Shown here piece after piece: positions 1 through 10,149 of a stretch of 64,000 bases of DNA. Source of the DNA: Bifidobacterium phasiani (GTDB taxonomy: Bacteria; Actinomycetota; Actinomycetes; Actinomycetales; Bifidobacteriaceae); contig NZ_JAHBBD010000009.1 in assembly GCF_019331775.1 (NCBI RefSeq), positions 27,244-91,243 on the forward strand, written 5' to 3'. The notes beneath the pieces were generated by a model. It was given only the letters and a program-made list of their open reading frames with translations, did not search any database and was not told the origin of the DNA. How positions within the stretch are numbered: position 1 is the stretch's first letter; each line of letters starts with the position of its first letter. A program made the position numbers and the translations under genes.

Positions 1-122
1 CCGGGCCCGCGCCGGGCGGAGGATCCCGTGGGGCCGGGCCCGCCGCGCGCCGTGCCGGCAGACCGCGCGCGACCGGTGCCTTGATCGCGGGGCCGGCCCC
101 ACCGCGTGCTACGTTGAGAGGC

Positions 123-884
123 ATGGTCGAAATCAAGGACATGCTTGGCAACCGCACGGTGCTGCGCCCCGACGGCCGCGCCGCCGACGAGCTGCGCCCC
201 GTGCGCATCACCCGCAACTTCACCGACGCCCCGGAGGGCTCGGTGCTCATCGAATGCGGCTCCACCCGCGTGATGTGCACCGCCACGTTCACCACCGGCG
301 TGCCGCGCTGGCGCAAGGACTCCGGCCTGGGCTGGGTCACCGCCGAATACGCGATGCTGCCGCGCGCCACCGCCGAACGCACCGACCGCGAGTCGGTGCG
401 CGGCAGGATCGGCGGCCGCACGCACGAGATCAGCCGTCTGATCGGCCGCTGCCTGCGCGGCGTGGTCGACATGAAGGCGCTCGGCGAGAACCAGATCCAG
501 CTGGACTGCGACGTGCTCCAGGCCGACGGCGGCACGCGCACCGCCTCGGTCACCGGCGCCTACGTGGCGATGGTGGACGCGCTGAACTGGGCCGAGCGCA
601 ACCGCCGCATCCGCAGCGCCGCCCGGGTGCTCAAGGACTGCGTGTCCGCGGTGTCGGTCGGCGTCGTCAACGGTGTGCCGGTGCTCGACCTGCCGTACAT
701 CGAGGACAGCCAGGCGATGACCGATATGAACGTCGCGATGACCGGCTCCGGCCAGTTCATCGAGATCCAAGGCACGGCGGAGCACCGCCCGTTCAGCCGC
801 GACGAGCTCGACCGGCTGCTCGACCTGGCGCAGAAGGGCAACCGGGAGCTCCAGGCCGCCCAGCGCGCGGCGCTCAACGGCTGA
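123..884 (+). CDS. rph: Ribonuclease PH
   Basis: Phosphorolytic 3'-5' exoribonuclease that trims tRNA 3' ends. The 253-residue protein shows the family blocks almost uninterrupted: [11 protein letters not shown] near the N terminus, [20 protein letters not shown], the run [29 protein letters not shown] and the late EIQGTAEH. Bases 81-122 stay open in frame, but I start at ATG 123 because that gives the normal family N terminus (about 15 residues longer than mycobacterial RNase PH). A -10-like TACGTT ends 7 nt before this ATG and there is no well-spaced Shine-Dalgarno, so the mRNA may be leaderless. The next gene, rdgB, follows after 46 nt; rph-rdgB is a conserved actinobacterial pair. Function is secure; the start is less so. 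Confidence 0.95.
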   Translation: MVEIKDMLGNRTVLRPDGRAADELRPVRITRNFTDAPEGSVLIECGSTRVMCTATFTTGVPRWRKDSGLGWVTAEYAMLPRATAERTDRESVRGRIGGRTHEISRLIGRCLRGVVDMKALGENQIQLDCDVLQADGGTRTASVTGAYVAMVDALNWAERNRRIRSAARVLKDCVSAVSVGVVNGVPVLDLPYIEDSQAMTDMNVAMTGSGQFIEIQGTAEHRPFSRDELDRLLDLAQKGNRELQAAQRAALNG

Positions 885-930
885 CGCCGCCGGCACGCAT
901 CATCAACGACGGAAGAAACGAGGACCATCC

Positions 931-1605
931 ATGACCACCATCGTCGTCGCCACGCACAACGAGGGCAAACTCGCCGAGATGCGCCGCATCATGCAGGACA
1001 GCTTCGGCGATCGCGCCGCCGGCGTGACGCTGGTGTCCGCCGGGTCGTTGGGTCTGCCCGACCCGCCGGAGACCGGCACGACATTCGAACAGAACGCGCT
1101 GCTCAAGGCCCGCGACGTGGCCGAGCGCACCGGCATGCCCGCCGTCGCCGACGACTCCGGCCTGATCGTGGACGTGATGGGCGCGGCGCCCGGCATCCTG
1201 TCGGCGCGCTGGTCCGGCCGCCACGGCGACGACGCGGCCAACAACGCGCTGCTGCTCGCCCAGATCGAGGACATCCCCGACGAACAGCGGACGGCGCGCT
1301 TCTGCTGCGCCGCCGCGCTCGCCGTGCCCGGCGGGGCCGAGGGGGCGGACGGCCGGCGCCACCCGATCGCCTATGCGGTCACCCGCACGGGCGAGATGCC
1401 CGGCGTCATCATCCGCGCTCCCCGCGGCGAGCACGGGTTCGGCTACGACCCGCTGTTCGTGCCCGACGACCAGCCGGAGCGCGCCGGCCAGGGCGGCGGG
1501 CCGCTGACCAGCGCCGAGATGACCCCCGAGGAGAAGAACGCCATCTCGCACCGCGGCAAGGCGCTGCGCGCGCTGATGCCCGAGGTCGAGAAGCTGCTCG
1601 GCTGA
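931..1605 (+). CDS. rdgB: XTP/dITP diphosphatase (RdgB/HAM1 family)
   Basis: Hydrolyses non-canonical purine nucleoside triphosphates (XTP, dITP, ITP) to monophosphates, keeping them out of DNA and RNA. The 224-residue protein begins with the family nucleotide-binding motif VVATHNEGKLAEM, has the metal-site block VADDSGLIVD, then GEHGFGYDPLF and the C-terminal SHRGKAL. These are the diagnostic HAM1 motifs in the right order. It is slightly longer than the usual 200 residues because of a short insert around residues 120-145 (GGAEGADGRR). ATG 931 follows GAAACGAGGA at good spacing. It is probably cotranscribed with rph and ends at a strong hairpin. Confidence 0.94.
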   Translation: MTTIVVATHNEGKLAEMRRIMQDSFGDRAAGVTLVSAGSLGLPDPPETGTTFEQNALLKARDVAERTGMPAVADDSGLIVDVMGAAPGILSARWSGRHGDDAANNALLLAQIEDIPDEQRTARFCCAAALAVPGGAEGADGRRHPIAYAVTRTGEMPGVIIRAPRGEHGFGYDPLFVPDDQPERAGQGGGPLTSAEMTPEEKNAISHRGKALRALMPEVEKLLG

Positions 1606-1645
1606 CCCGCTGCCGGCCGGTCGCCGGCCGACACGCCCGACGGGC

Positions 1646-1723
1646 CCGCGGACTTCGGGGGATGGTCCGCGGGCCTCGGCGTATCTGCGCCGTTCTCCGC
1701 GGACCATCCCCCGAAGCCTGCGG
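1646..1723. terminator. Long stem-loop between convergent genes
   Basis: Two 27-nt arms (1646-1672 and 1697-1723) are complementary except at two positions near the base, around a 24-nt loop. The core arm reads CGGACTTCGGGGGATGGTCC. It sits between the 3' ends of rdgB (+) and the AEC transporter gene (-), so it could end both transcripts. There is no clear U-tract. Confidence 0.6.
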
Positions 1724-1820
1724 ACCCCTTCGGCGTGTCGTGTCGCGGACTGCGGAGGGGAGCGGCGCCGGCCCGCCCGTCAGGCCCGGTCCCATCCGGC
1801 GAGATCCCGGCCGCGGGCGC

Positions 1821-2819
1821 TCAGCCCATCAGCATGCTGGCCCCCGTCATCGTGACCAGCGCGATGACGGCGGTCAGCGACAGCGCGAACCCGGCGAGGC
1901 GCGCGTTGCCGAGCACCCGGTCGGTGTACAGCGTCGCGAAGATCGCGGTCGGAGCGAGGCAGCACAGCGCCACGGCCTCGCGCGTCGCCGCGTCGAACGG
2001 CAGCAGGAACCACGCGGCCGCCGCGAACAGCGCCGCGAACGGGATGCGCCAGCCGACGATCTCCAGCACGTCGCGCACGTCGTGGCGCGTGGCGGGCAGA
2101 TCCATGAGCATGCCGACCATCAGCATCGAGCAGAACGCGTTGGCGGCGGAGAACGGCTGGCAGAACGTGCCCAGCCATCCGGGCAGGTCCACGCCGGCCA
2201 GCATCAGCGCGATCATGAGCAGGTAGGTGTCGAACGACGGCGAGGTCAGGAAGCCCCTGGCGACGTTGCCGGCCAGCGCGCGGTGCGCCAGCCGCCGGGC
2301 GTCGCGGTCCTTCGGCCGCTCGTAGGGCAGCGTCGGCGCGTCGCCGGCGTGCTGCTCGGCGAGCGTCCTGCCGGGGCGGATGTGCAGCAGCGTCTGGGTC
2401 ATCACGTTCGTGCCCGCGGACACCATCACGCAGTTGCCGACGTCGAACATCGCGGCCGGCACGAGCGCGGCCGGGCCGATCAGCGACTGCAGCACCGGGA
2501 AGCAGAAGCAGCCGACGTTGTAGCCGGAGCCGTTGAGCATCAGGAACGCGCGGTCGGCCACCGGGCGGCGGCGCGAGTAGGCGAACATGACCAGCGTGGG
2601 CACGAGCGCGGCGACGAACGCGAACCCGGAGACGAGCAGCAGGCTGATGTCGTGCGGGTTCGTGGCGAACGAGTAGACGATGGCGCCGGGCAGGATCAGG
2701 TTGAACACGGCCTTCTGGATCACGCGGTAGTCGCGGTCGCCGAACAGGCCGAAGCGCTTGAACAGGTAGCCGGCGACGATGATGAGCAGCAGTGTGACGG
2801 GTTGGATGAGAGCGGTCAT
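1821..2819 (-). CDS. AEC (auxin efflux carrier) family permease
   Basis: Predicted polytopic inner-membrane permease of 332 residues. The N terminus TALIQPVTLLLIIVAGYLFK followed by a Gly/Phe-rich helix and LPGAIVYSF is typical of the AEC family, and the rest alternates hydrophobic segments with short loops (about 8-10 helices). A central Arg/Lys-rich loop (GRTLAEQHAGD to LAHRAL) divides two helix bundles. The frame stays open upstream through a tRNA gene, so I start at ATG 2819, preceded by AGGAG on the minus strand. AEC members export organic acids, amino acids or other small solutes; the substrate cannot be read here. A near-perfect dyad just upstream is a likely operator. A second AEC gene lies at 14950-15894. 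Confidence 0.8.
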   Translation of the reverse strand: MTALIQPVTLLLIIVAGYLFKRFGLFGDRDYRVIQKAVFNLILPGAIVYSFATNPHDISLLLVSGFAFVAALVPTLVMFAYSRRRPVADRAFLMLNGSGYNVGCFCFPVLQSLIGPAALVPAAMFDVGNCVMVSAGTNVMTQTLLHIRPGRTLAEQHAGDAPTLPYERPKDRDARRLAHRALAGNVARGFLTSPSFDTYLLMIALMLAGVDLPGWLGTFCQPFSAANAFCSMLMVGMLMDLPATRHDVRDVLEIVGWRIPFAALFAAAAWFLLPFDAATREAVALCCLAPTAIFATLYTDRVLGNARLAGFALSLTAVIALVTMTGASMLMG

Positions 2820-2838
2820 GGGAACTCCTGCGGCGTTG

Positions 2839-2868
2839 TGGCGTGCCACGATATGGTGTGCCACGCCA
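2839..2868. promoter_or_regulatory. Operator-like dyad upstream of the AEC permease gene
   Basis: TGGCGTGCCAC (2839-2849) and GTGCCACGCCA (2858-2868) are inverted repeats with one mismatch in 11, separated by 8 nt. The dyad lies 19-49 nt upstream of the permease start on the minus strand, where a repressor or activator site would be expected. No regulator gene is adjacent, so the binding protein is unknown. Confidence 0.5.
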
Positions 2869-2907
2869 TGATACCGCCGGCTGCCGTCCGGCGCGGGCGG
2901 CTGAGGG

Positions 2908-2988
2908 TGCGCGAGATGGGACTCGAACCCACACGTCCGAAGACACAGGAACCTAAATCCTGCGCGGCTACCATTACGCCACTCGCGC
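2908..2988 (-). tRNA. tRNA-Leu (anticodon UAG)
   Basis: On the minus strand the acceptor arms GCGCGAG and CTCGCGC pair. The anticodon stem-loop is CAGGA-TTTAGGT-TCCTG with anticodon TAG, there is a long class II variable arm, and the T arm contains GGGTTCGAGTCCC. The discriminator base is A, as expected for leucine tRNAs. CCA is not encoded. It lies downstream of tRNA-Thr on the same strand but beyond a terminator-like hairpin. Confidence 0.95.
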
Positions 2989-3013
2989 GCTGCGGCGGAA
3001 TGCCGCCGGTTAT

Positions 3014-3049
3014 GCAAAACCCTAGGCCGCGACCGGCGCAGACCTAGGG
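3014..3049 (-). terminator. Rho-independent terminator after tRNA-Thr
   Basis: Read on the minus strand, CCCTAGG and CCTAGGG (3049-3043 and 3026-3020) form a stem around a 16-nt GC-rich loop, followed directly by TTTTGC. It begins 7 nt past the tRNA-Thr gene, so it probably ends that transcript before tRNA-Leu. Confidence 0.7.
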
Positions 3050-3055
3050 CGATGG

Positions 3056-3128
3056 AGCCACTTGACAGAATCGAACTGTCGACCTGCTCATTACGAGTGA
3101 GCCGCTCTACCGACTGAGCTAAAGTGGC
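3056..3128 (-). tRNA. tRNA-Thr (anticodon CGU)
   Basis: Acceptor arms GCCACTT and AAGTGGC pair on the minus strand. The anticodon stem-loop is GCTCA-CTCGTAA-TGAGC with anticodon CGT, and the D arm (AGCTCAGTCGGTAGAGC) and T arm (ACAGTTCGATTCTGT) are canonical. Length is 73 nt with no encoded CCA. A strong sigma70-like promoter lies 45 nt upstream. Confidence 0.95.
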
Positions 3129-3172
3129 GTGGTCGTGCGGGAAGCATTTCGCGACCCGCGCACGAAAAATAG

Positions 3173-3201
3173 ATTGTAGTGCATGCCGTGGATTTGTCCA
3201 A
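3173..3201 (-). promoter_or_regulatory. Promoter of tRNA-Thr
   Basis: On the minus strand TTGGAC (3201-3196) and TACAAT (3178-3173) are separated by exactly 17 nt, close to the consensus for the main sigma factor. The -10 lies 45 nt before the tRNA. Confidence 0.7.
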
Positions 3202-3378
3202 TCCCGACGTGTCTTGCCGCGACGGGCGCGGCGGCGAGCGGTGCGCTATCGTGGTGTCCGTATGCATCGGCGGGGCGCGGCCGTGCGCCCGGCTCGGCGG
3301 CGGGAGGCGTTCCGGACGACGGGTCGGCGGGGCGCCTGCGTCCGCCGTGACGGCGGGCCGCCGGCGGAAAGGAGCGCT

Positions 3379-4737
3379 GTGTCCGAGGTCTCAAGCGGAA
3401 CGGAGCATGCCCGGGTGCGGGCGGGGCGGCCGGGCGCGCGGCCCGGCGCCGGTGGGGCGCGCCGCGCGGCGCCGTCGCGCAACCTGCGGATCGAGGCCCT
3501 GCGCCTGCTGGCGATCGTCGGCATCTCGCTGTTCCACGCGATGATGCCCTGGACCGCGCTGGCGCTGTGCGAACCGCAGGCTTGCACGCCGGACGGGGCG
3601 CTGCTGTCGTCGACCCCCGTCATGCTGGCCCCGATGGGGCTGATCGCGCTGCTGGGGGCGTGGGGTAACCACGTGTTCTACATGATCTCCGGATTCTTCC
3701 TGATCCCCTCGCTGGCCCGCCGCTCCGACGCCCCGGGGTACTGGCGCTCCGCCGCGGTCGCGACCGCGCGCCGGCTCGCCGTCGTCGCCGCCTCGATGGC
3801 GTTCTACGCGGCGATCGCCTTCGCCGTCGACGCCTGGATCGTGCCGCTGCCCGGCGTGGCGACGCTCGGGCGGTGGACGCTGGGCCTGGAGTTCGTATGG
3901 CTGTACGCGGGGTTCGTGGCGGTGGCGCCGGCGCTCGCCTGGGTGCTGCGCCGCGCGCCGCGCCGCGCCGTGGTGCCGGCGGCGGCGCTGCTGCTGGCCG
4001 CGGTGTTCGCGCTGAACGCCTACATCGCCTTCGTGGCCCCGGGCGACGTGGCGGCCCGCGGCCTGACCGACTGGCGCAAGTGGATGAGCGCGGTCACGTA
4101 CGCGGCGTCGTTCGCCGCGGCCGGCGTCGTCGGCATGACCCCGGCCGCACGGGGCGCCGCCGCGCGCCGTCGGCGGAACATGGGGCGCCTGGGGCTGGCG
4201 GCGGTCCTGGCGGCGACCGTCCTCGTCGAGGTCGTTGCGGCCTGCCTGCGCGATGTCGCGCTGATCGGCGCGCTGTCGTTCAAGTCGACGTCGGCGCTGT
4301 CGTTCCTGCTGGCGCTGGCGGCGCTGTGGTGCGCCGCGACGGCGGGCGCCGACGGTTCGACGGGCGGAACGTGCGGGACGGCGGGCGGCGCCGGCGACGG
4401 CGTGCGCGACCTAGCGCAGGCGGCGCGCCTGCCGGCGGGCGGTGCGGACAGTCCGGCCGCGGCCCGGTGGGCCGGACGCGCGGTCGGGGCGCTGGCCTCC
4501 GGCATCCTGGGCTTCTACATCGTGCAGTCGGTGTTCTCGTCCGTGTTCATGGACGCCGGCATCCAGCCGTTGCTGGCGGCCGTGTGGCGGCGGGCGTCCG
4601 CCGCGCTCGGCGTGGGCGGCGGCTCGGTGGCGTTCCTGCTGGCCGCGCTGGCGTGCTCGGCGGCGTTCGTCGTGCTGGTGGCCGCGGCGGACCGCGGCGT
4701 GCGACAGCCGGTCATGCGGCTGCTGCGCCTGCAGTGA
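3379..4737 (+). CDS. Acyltransferase 3 family integral membrane protein
   Basis: Predicted membrane O-acyltransferase of the OafA/acyltransferase-3 type, which moves acetyl or similar groups onto extracytoplasmic glycans. The 452-residue protein opens with a disordered Arg/Gly-rich stretch (about 40 residues), then RIEALRLLAIVGISLFHAM, the usual first helix with its catalytic-type His, and FYMISGFFLIPSLARR, the second hallmark. Roughly ten hydrophobic helices follow. A Gly/Thr-rich cytoplasmic-type loop near residues 330-360 is lineage specific. GTG 3379 is chosen because AAAGGAG precedes it by 5-6 nt; the frame is open further upstream but without a better site. Acceptor glycan unknown. The pgi gene follows 195 nt later but has its own leader. 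Confidence 0.75.
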   Translation: MSEVSSGTEHARVRAGRPGARPGAGGARRAAPSRNLRIEALRLLAIVGISLFHAMMPWTALALCEPQACTPDGALLSSTPVMLAPMGLIALLGAWGNHVFYMISGFFLIPSLARRSDAPGYWRSAAVATARRLAVVAASMAFYAAIAFAVDAWIVPLPGVATLGRWTLGLEFVWLYAGFVAVAPALAWVLRRAPRRAVVPAAALLLAAVFALNAYIAFVAPGDVAARGLTDWRKWMSAVTYAASFAAAGVVGMTPAARGAAARRRRNMGRLGLAAVLAATVLVEVVAACLRDVALIGALSFKSTSALSFLLALAALWCAATAGADGSTGGTCGTAGGAGDGVRDLAQAARLPAGGADSPAAARWAGRAVGALASGILGFYIVQSVFSSVFMDAGIQPLLAAVWRRASAALGVGGGSVAFLLAALACSAAFVVLVAAADRGVRQPVMRLLRLQ

Positions 4738-4932
4738 CGGCGGCGCGATCGGGCGGCGCGCGGCCTGCGGACACCGCCCCGGGCCGCCGTGCGAACGTTT
4801 GCACGGGGAACGGCGGACCGCCCGCGGCGCCGCCGGATCTGTCCAATTTCATAGGTACCTTGTGAAGTGAAGACAACGGCGCGGAGGGCGACCTCCCGTC
4901 GCTTCATCGGATAAGGAAAGGACCTATCACCC

Positions 4933-6630
<1,698 letters not shown>

Positions 6631-6755
6631 GCCATGGCCGGCGCGCCGCCTGAGGGCGGGCGCCGGGCGTGACGCCGATCCGGCCCTCTCCGGCGATCGT
6701 CGGGGAGGGCCGGGCCGTTGCTGCGCTGTCGTCCGGCGCCGGTTACCGGAACTCC

Positions 6756-6917
6756 GGTTCACGGGATGGCGGGCCTCGATCCTGTGAACCAGCGGCATGT
6801 GCGACCGCACACATGCGAACATGCGGCTCGGCGGCATTCCGCGGAACGGCCGTGCGAACCGCACATACGCGCCGGTGTCGCCGGTTCACGGGATCCGGCC
6901 CGGCGATCCTGTGAACC
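6756..6917. repeat. Dispersed palindromic element, GGTTCACGGGAT family, copy 1
   Basis: The 6631-7078 interval has no credible gene. It carries two hairpins built from the same arm: GGTTCACGGGA (6756-6766) with TCCTGTGAACC (6780-6790), and GGTTCACGGGATC (6883-6895) with GATCCTGTGAACC (6905-6917). The 90-nt spacer contains GAACATGCGG, the reverse complement of a motif in the spacer of the copy at 34.8 kb. Similar paired hairpins occur at 34800-34960 and 38001-38159. A further small stem, CTGGCG/CGCCAG, lies at about 6994-7014. Confidence 0.75.
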
Positions 6918-7078
6918 GACACCTCCGCCCGGTGCGCCGGGAAGGGCCCGGCGGCATGCCGAACGGGCATGGCCGGGCCGATGCCATAGGCATTGGCTGG
7001 CGTTTCTTCGCCAGCGTATTGTCGAATCGTCGGCTGTATCGTGAAACCGCAGGGATTAGGGATCGCAAGGAGGCAAAT

Positions 7079-7993
7079 ATGGCGAATGCGACGTATCAGA
7101 GCTACCGCACCGACTCGCTGTCGGCGCCGGTGGTGTACATGACCCGCGACATCAGCCCCGCCGGCCTGATGAAGGCCTACGAGGCCCTCGGCGTCAAGCC
7201 GCGCGGCAAGGTCGCGGTCAAGCTGAGCACGGGCGAGGGCGGCAACACGCACTACCTCGACCCCAACCTCATCAAGGACCTCGTGCACCGGCTGGACGGC
7301 ACGATCGTGGAGTGCAACACCGCGTACGCCGGCACCCGCAACGAGACCTCGAAGCACTGGCAGACCATCAAGGAGCACGGGTTCATGGACATCGCGCCCG
7401 TCGACCTGATGGACGAGGAGGGCGAGATCGAGATCCCGGTCGAGGGAGGCCGCCGCCTGACCGGCGACTTCGTCGGCTCGCACTTCACGAACTACGACTA
7501 CTACGTGGTGCTGTCCCACTTCAAGGGCCACATGATGGGCGGCTTCGGCGGCGCGCTGAAGAACATCTCGATCGGCATCGCCTCGTCGCACGGCAAGGAG
7601 CGCATCCACTCCGGCCAGGACGAGGTGCTCGACGAGCCGTTCAGCGCCGAGCAGGACTCCTTCCTCGAGGCGATGGCCGAGGCGGCGACCGGCGTGTTCA
7701 ACGCGCTGCACGGCAACATGCTGTTCATCAACGTGATGAACAACCTGTCGGTCGACTGCGACTGCGACGGCAACCCGCACGCCCCGGAGATGAAGGACAT
7801 CGGCATCCTCGCCTCGCTCGACCCGGTGGCGGTCGACCAGGCGTGCGTCGACCAGGTGTACCTGGCCGACGACAACAACGGCCCGCTGATCGAGCGCATG
7901 GAGTCGCGCCACGGCATCCACACGGTGGAGCACGCGGTCGAGATGGCGCTGGGCAACCGCAACTACCGTCTGGTCGACCTCGACGCCGAGTGA
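7079..7993 (+). CDS. DUF362 domain protein
   Basis: A 304-residue cytoplasmic protein that I assign to DUF362 (function unestablished) from ALGVKPRGKVAVKLSTGEGG, the SHFKGHMMGGFGGALKNISIG block, and the C-terminal DIGILASLDPVAVDQACVDQ. A CDCDG pair of cysteines precedes the last motif, but there is no CxxCxxC ferredoxin cluster, unlike longer DUF362 proteins. ATG 7079 has AAGGAGG upstream. An ECF S-component-like gene follows after 76 nt and a DUF1893 gene after that, all on one strand, so this looks like an operon. Co-occurrence with a transporter suggests a role in using or assembling an imported cofactor or metal species; that is inference only. Confidence 0.75.
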   Translation: MANATYQSYRTDSLSAPVVYMTRDISPAGLMKAYEALGVKPRGKVAVKLSTGEGGNTHYLDPNLIKDLVHRLDGTIVECNTAYAGTRNETSKHWQTIKEHGFMDIAPVDLMDEEGEIEIPVEGGRRLTGDFVGSHFTNYDYYVVLSHFKGHMMGGFGGALKNISIGIASSHGKERIHSGQDEVLDEPFSAEQDSFLEAMAEAATGVFNALHGNMLFINVMNNLSVDCDCDGNPHAPEMKDIGILASLDPVAVDQACVDQVYLADDNNGPLIERMESRHGIHTVEHAVEMALGNRNYRLVDLDAE

Positions 7994-8069
7994 CGCCGAC
8001 CGCGCCAGCGCAGGAGACAACCACAGGCCCCGCCCGCGGGGCCACAGAGAATCACGAAGGGACAAGATT

Positions 8070-8627
8070 ATGGCAACTACCCTGAGCACCACCCGCACGC
8101 TGCCGTCCGTCAGGACGCAGGCGCTCGCCACCGCCGCCGCGGTCGTCGGCGCGGTCGCGATCCCGCAGATCTTCCACGTCGTCGGCGCGGTCTCCGGCCT
8201 GGGCACCGGCCTGGGCGAGGCGTTCCTGCCGATGCACCTGCCGATCCTGCTCGTCGGCCTGCTGGCCGGCCCGTACGCCGGCGCGGTCGCCGGCGCGCTC
8301 GGCCCGCTGGCCAGCTTCGCGCTGTCCGGCATGCCGGGCGCCGCGATGGTGCCGTTCATGGTGGTCGAGCTCGCCTCCTACGGCCTGTTCGCCGGCCTGC
8401 TGCGCGGCACCTCGATGCCGACGATCGGCAAGGTGCTGCTCGCCCAGATCGGCGGCCGCCTCGTGCGCGCCGTGGCGATCCTGGTCGGCGTCTACGCGTT
8501 CGGCAGCACCGTCGCGGTCGCCACGATCTGGACCAGCATCGCCGCCGGCCTGCCGGGCCTGATCCTGCAGTGGGGCCTGGTCCCGCTCATCATGTTCTGG
8601 GTGAACCACCGCTCCGCCAAGGAGTGA
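8070..8627 (+). CDS. ECF-type transporter substrate-binding (S) component-like membrane protein
   Basis: A small (185 residues) very hydrophobic protein with five or six helices. The pattern QIFHVVG, FLPMHLPILLVGLLAGPYAG, GALGPLASFALSGMPGAAM and VVELASYGLFAGLL resembles the S components of energy-coupling-factor vitamin/micronutrient transporters. S components need a shared ATPase/EcfT module, and none is encoded in this window. The start at ATG 8070 follows GAAGGGACAAG. It sits between the DUF362 and DUF1893 genes, which probably act on the same unknown substrate. The family assignment is by eye and the substrate cannot be named. Confidence 0.65.
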   Translation: MATTLSTTRTLPSVRTQALATAAAVVGAVAIPQIFHVVGAVSGLGTGLGEAFLPMHLPILLVGLLAGPYAGAVAGALGPLASFALSGMPGAAMVPFMVVELASYGLFAGLLRGTSMPTIGKVLLAQIGGRLVRAVAILVGVYAFGSTVAVATIWTSIAAGLPGLILQWGLVPLIMFWVNHRSAKE

Positions 8628-8704
8628 GGGGCCGCCGGCCCGGGCGGTCGCGGCGCACCCGGAAGGGTCGCGCCGGCCGGCCCGGGACCGGCGACGAATC
8701 CATG

Positions 8705-8786
8705 ACGCCCCCGGCGGCGCCCGGTCGCGTGCCGTGCGGACCCGAAGCGAGGATCCGCACGGCGCGCCCGGCGGCGCCGGGGGCGT
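8705..8786 (+). other. Long stem-loop between the S-component-like and DUF1893 genes
   Basis: Outer arms ACGCCCCCGGCG (8705-8716) and CGCCGGGGGCGT (8775-8786) and inner arms GCCGTGCGGA (8731-8740) and TCCGCACGGC (8754-8763) pair perfectly, giving one extended hairpin. It ends 24 nt before the DUF1893 start. It could be an attenuator, a processing site or a partial terminator inside the operon; there is no U-tract. Confidence 0.5.
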
Positions 8787-8809
8787 GCGTATCGACGAGG
8801 GGAGCAGCG

Positions 8810-9283
8810 ATGCGGATCGACGAGACGAACAAGGATTGGCTGAGCGCGCGGCGGGCGCTGCAGGCCGACGACACCCTGGGCTGCGTGGCCTGCAGGGGCG
8901 GCGAGACGCTGACCGGCACCGGCCGCGGCGTGCGCCCGCTGCTCGTCTGGCTGGCCGAGGGCCGGCGGCTGGACGGCTTCGCGGCGTCCGACCGCGTCAT
9001 CGGCAAGGCGGCGGCGATGCTGTACGTCACGCTGGGCGCCACGGCCGTGCACGGCTGCGTGATGAGCGAGGCCGGGCTGGCGATGCTGCGCGACCACGGC
9101 GTCGCCGCCGCGTACGACGAGCTGGTGCCGATGATCCGCAACCGCGCGAGCACCGGCATGTGCCCGATCGAGCAATCGGTGCAGGGGATCGACGACCCCG
9201 CCGAGGCCGAGGCGCCGATCCGCGCCGCGGTCGCCCGTCTGATGGCGGCGCGCCGGCCGGACGGCGCCGGCGACCCGGCGTAG
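8810..9283 (+). CDS. DUF1893 domain protein
   Basis: A 157-residue soluble protein. The blocks LGCVACRGGETLTGTGRGV, RPLLVWLAEG, SDRVIGKAAAMLYVTLGA, CVMSEAGLAMLRDHGV and RASTGMCPIEQSVQG match the DUF1893 pattern, whose biochemical function is not known to me. Several conserved Cys residues (two in the first block, one in CVMSE, one in MCPIE) invite a metal or cofactor-binding role, but that is inference. ATG 8810 follows GAGGGG. It is the third gene of the DUF362 / S-component-like / DUF1893 run; 182 nt containing a long hairpin separate it from the gene before. Confidence 0.7.
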   Translation: MRIDETNKDWLSARRALQADDTLGCVACRGGETLTGTGRGVRPLLVWLAEGRRLDGFAASDRVIGKAAAMLYVTLGATAVHGCVMSEAGLAMLRDHGVAAAYDELVPMIRNRASTGMCPIEQSVQGIDDPAEAEAPIRAAVARLMAARRPDGAGDPA

Positions 9284-9739
9284 GGCGGCCGGGCGCGGGG
9301 CGGGTCGCGGGTGCCGGGAGGCGATCCGACGCCGAATCGCGCCGCAGCCGGCGGACCGCGTCGCAGCCGACGGAATCGCGCCGCAACCGCCGGGGCCTGC
9401 CGAATCCGGCGGGGCTGCGTCGCAGCGGTGTCGAAGCCGGCGCGGCCGCATCGCAACTGCCGGAACCGCGCCGGTCCCGCTGCGGCCGTGCCCGGCCTCG
9501 TGGTGTCCTGCCGCGCCGGTAGACTAGTGCGTTGCTGTGTCGGGAGACGGGTTGCCGCATAGACCCACCTCCCCAACGGGTCCAGCCGGACGGTGCGCGC
9601 ACCGCGATTCCGGCGGATCGGCAGGCTTCCCGAGGGCAGACCCGCGGGAATCGAGGACTGGGCGGCCGCGCAGGCAGGAGCCACGCGGCGGCGGCCCCGA
9701 ACCGAGGCGCTGATATGCGGCGGCGTTGGAGGAACAATC
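9284..9739 (+). other. Intergenic region and rplS leader
   Basis: No credible gene. Roughly 9330-9490 consists of degenerate GC-rich units resembling AATCGCGCCGCAACCGCCGG, a decayed short tandem array. A -10-like TAGACT lies at 9520-9525; if used, rplS has a leader of about 200 nt. That leader could carry ribosomal-protein autoregulation, but I cannot identify a defined leader motif. Confidence 0.4.
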
Positions 9740-10117
9740 ATGGTGAATGCTATCGAGGCATTTGACGCCAAGCATGTCAAGCCGGCCGAGGAGATCCCGG
9801 ACTTCCGCCCCGGCGACACCGTCGAGGTCAACGTCAAGATCAAGGAAGGCAACAACTCCCGTATCCAGGCGTTCACCGGCGTGGTGATCGCCCGCCACGG
9901 CGCCGGCGTGCGCGAGACCTTCGTGGTGCGCAAGATCAGCTTCGGCACCGGTGTCGAGCGCCGCTTCCCGCTGCACTCCCCGTCGATCGACTCGATCAAG
10001 CTGGTGCGCAAGGGCCGTGTGCGCCGCGCGAAGCTGTACTACCTGCGCGCCCTGCGCGGCAAGGCCGCTCGCATCGTCGAGCGTCGCGACAACAGCGCGA
10101 AGGCCAAGAAGGCCTGA
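9740..10117 (+). CDS. rplS: 50S ribosomal protein L19
   Basis: Ribosomal protein at the 30S-50S interface. The 125 residues contain [20 protein letters not shown], the family motif [34 protein letters not shown] and the basic end [18 protein letters not shown]. The frame is open upstream, but ATG 9740 is preceded by TTGGAGGAAC at ideal spacing and gives the canonical N terminus. lepB and rnhB follow on the same strand, a common actinobacterial order. Confidence 0.97.
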   Translation: MVNAIEAFDAKHVKPAEEIPDFRPGDTVEVNVKIKEGNNSRIQAFTGVVIARHGAGVRETFVVRKISFGTGVERRFPLHSPSIDSIKLVRKGRVRRAKLYYLRALRGKAARIVERRDNSAKAKKA

Positions 10118-10149
10118 GCCATCGCCGTGCGCGCATGAAGCGTGGACAT

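Noticed and set aside
2820..3017. N-terminal extension of the AEC permease gene
   Set aside because: It would translate a tRNA-Leu gene; the ATG at 2819 has a ribosome binding site.
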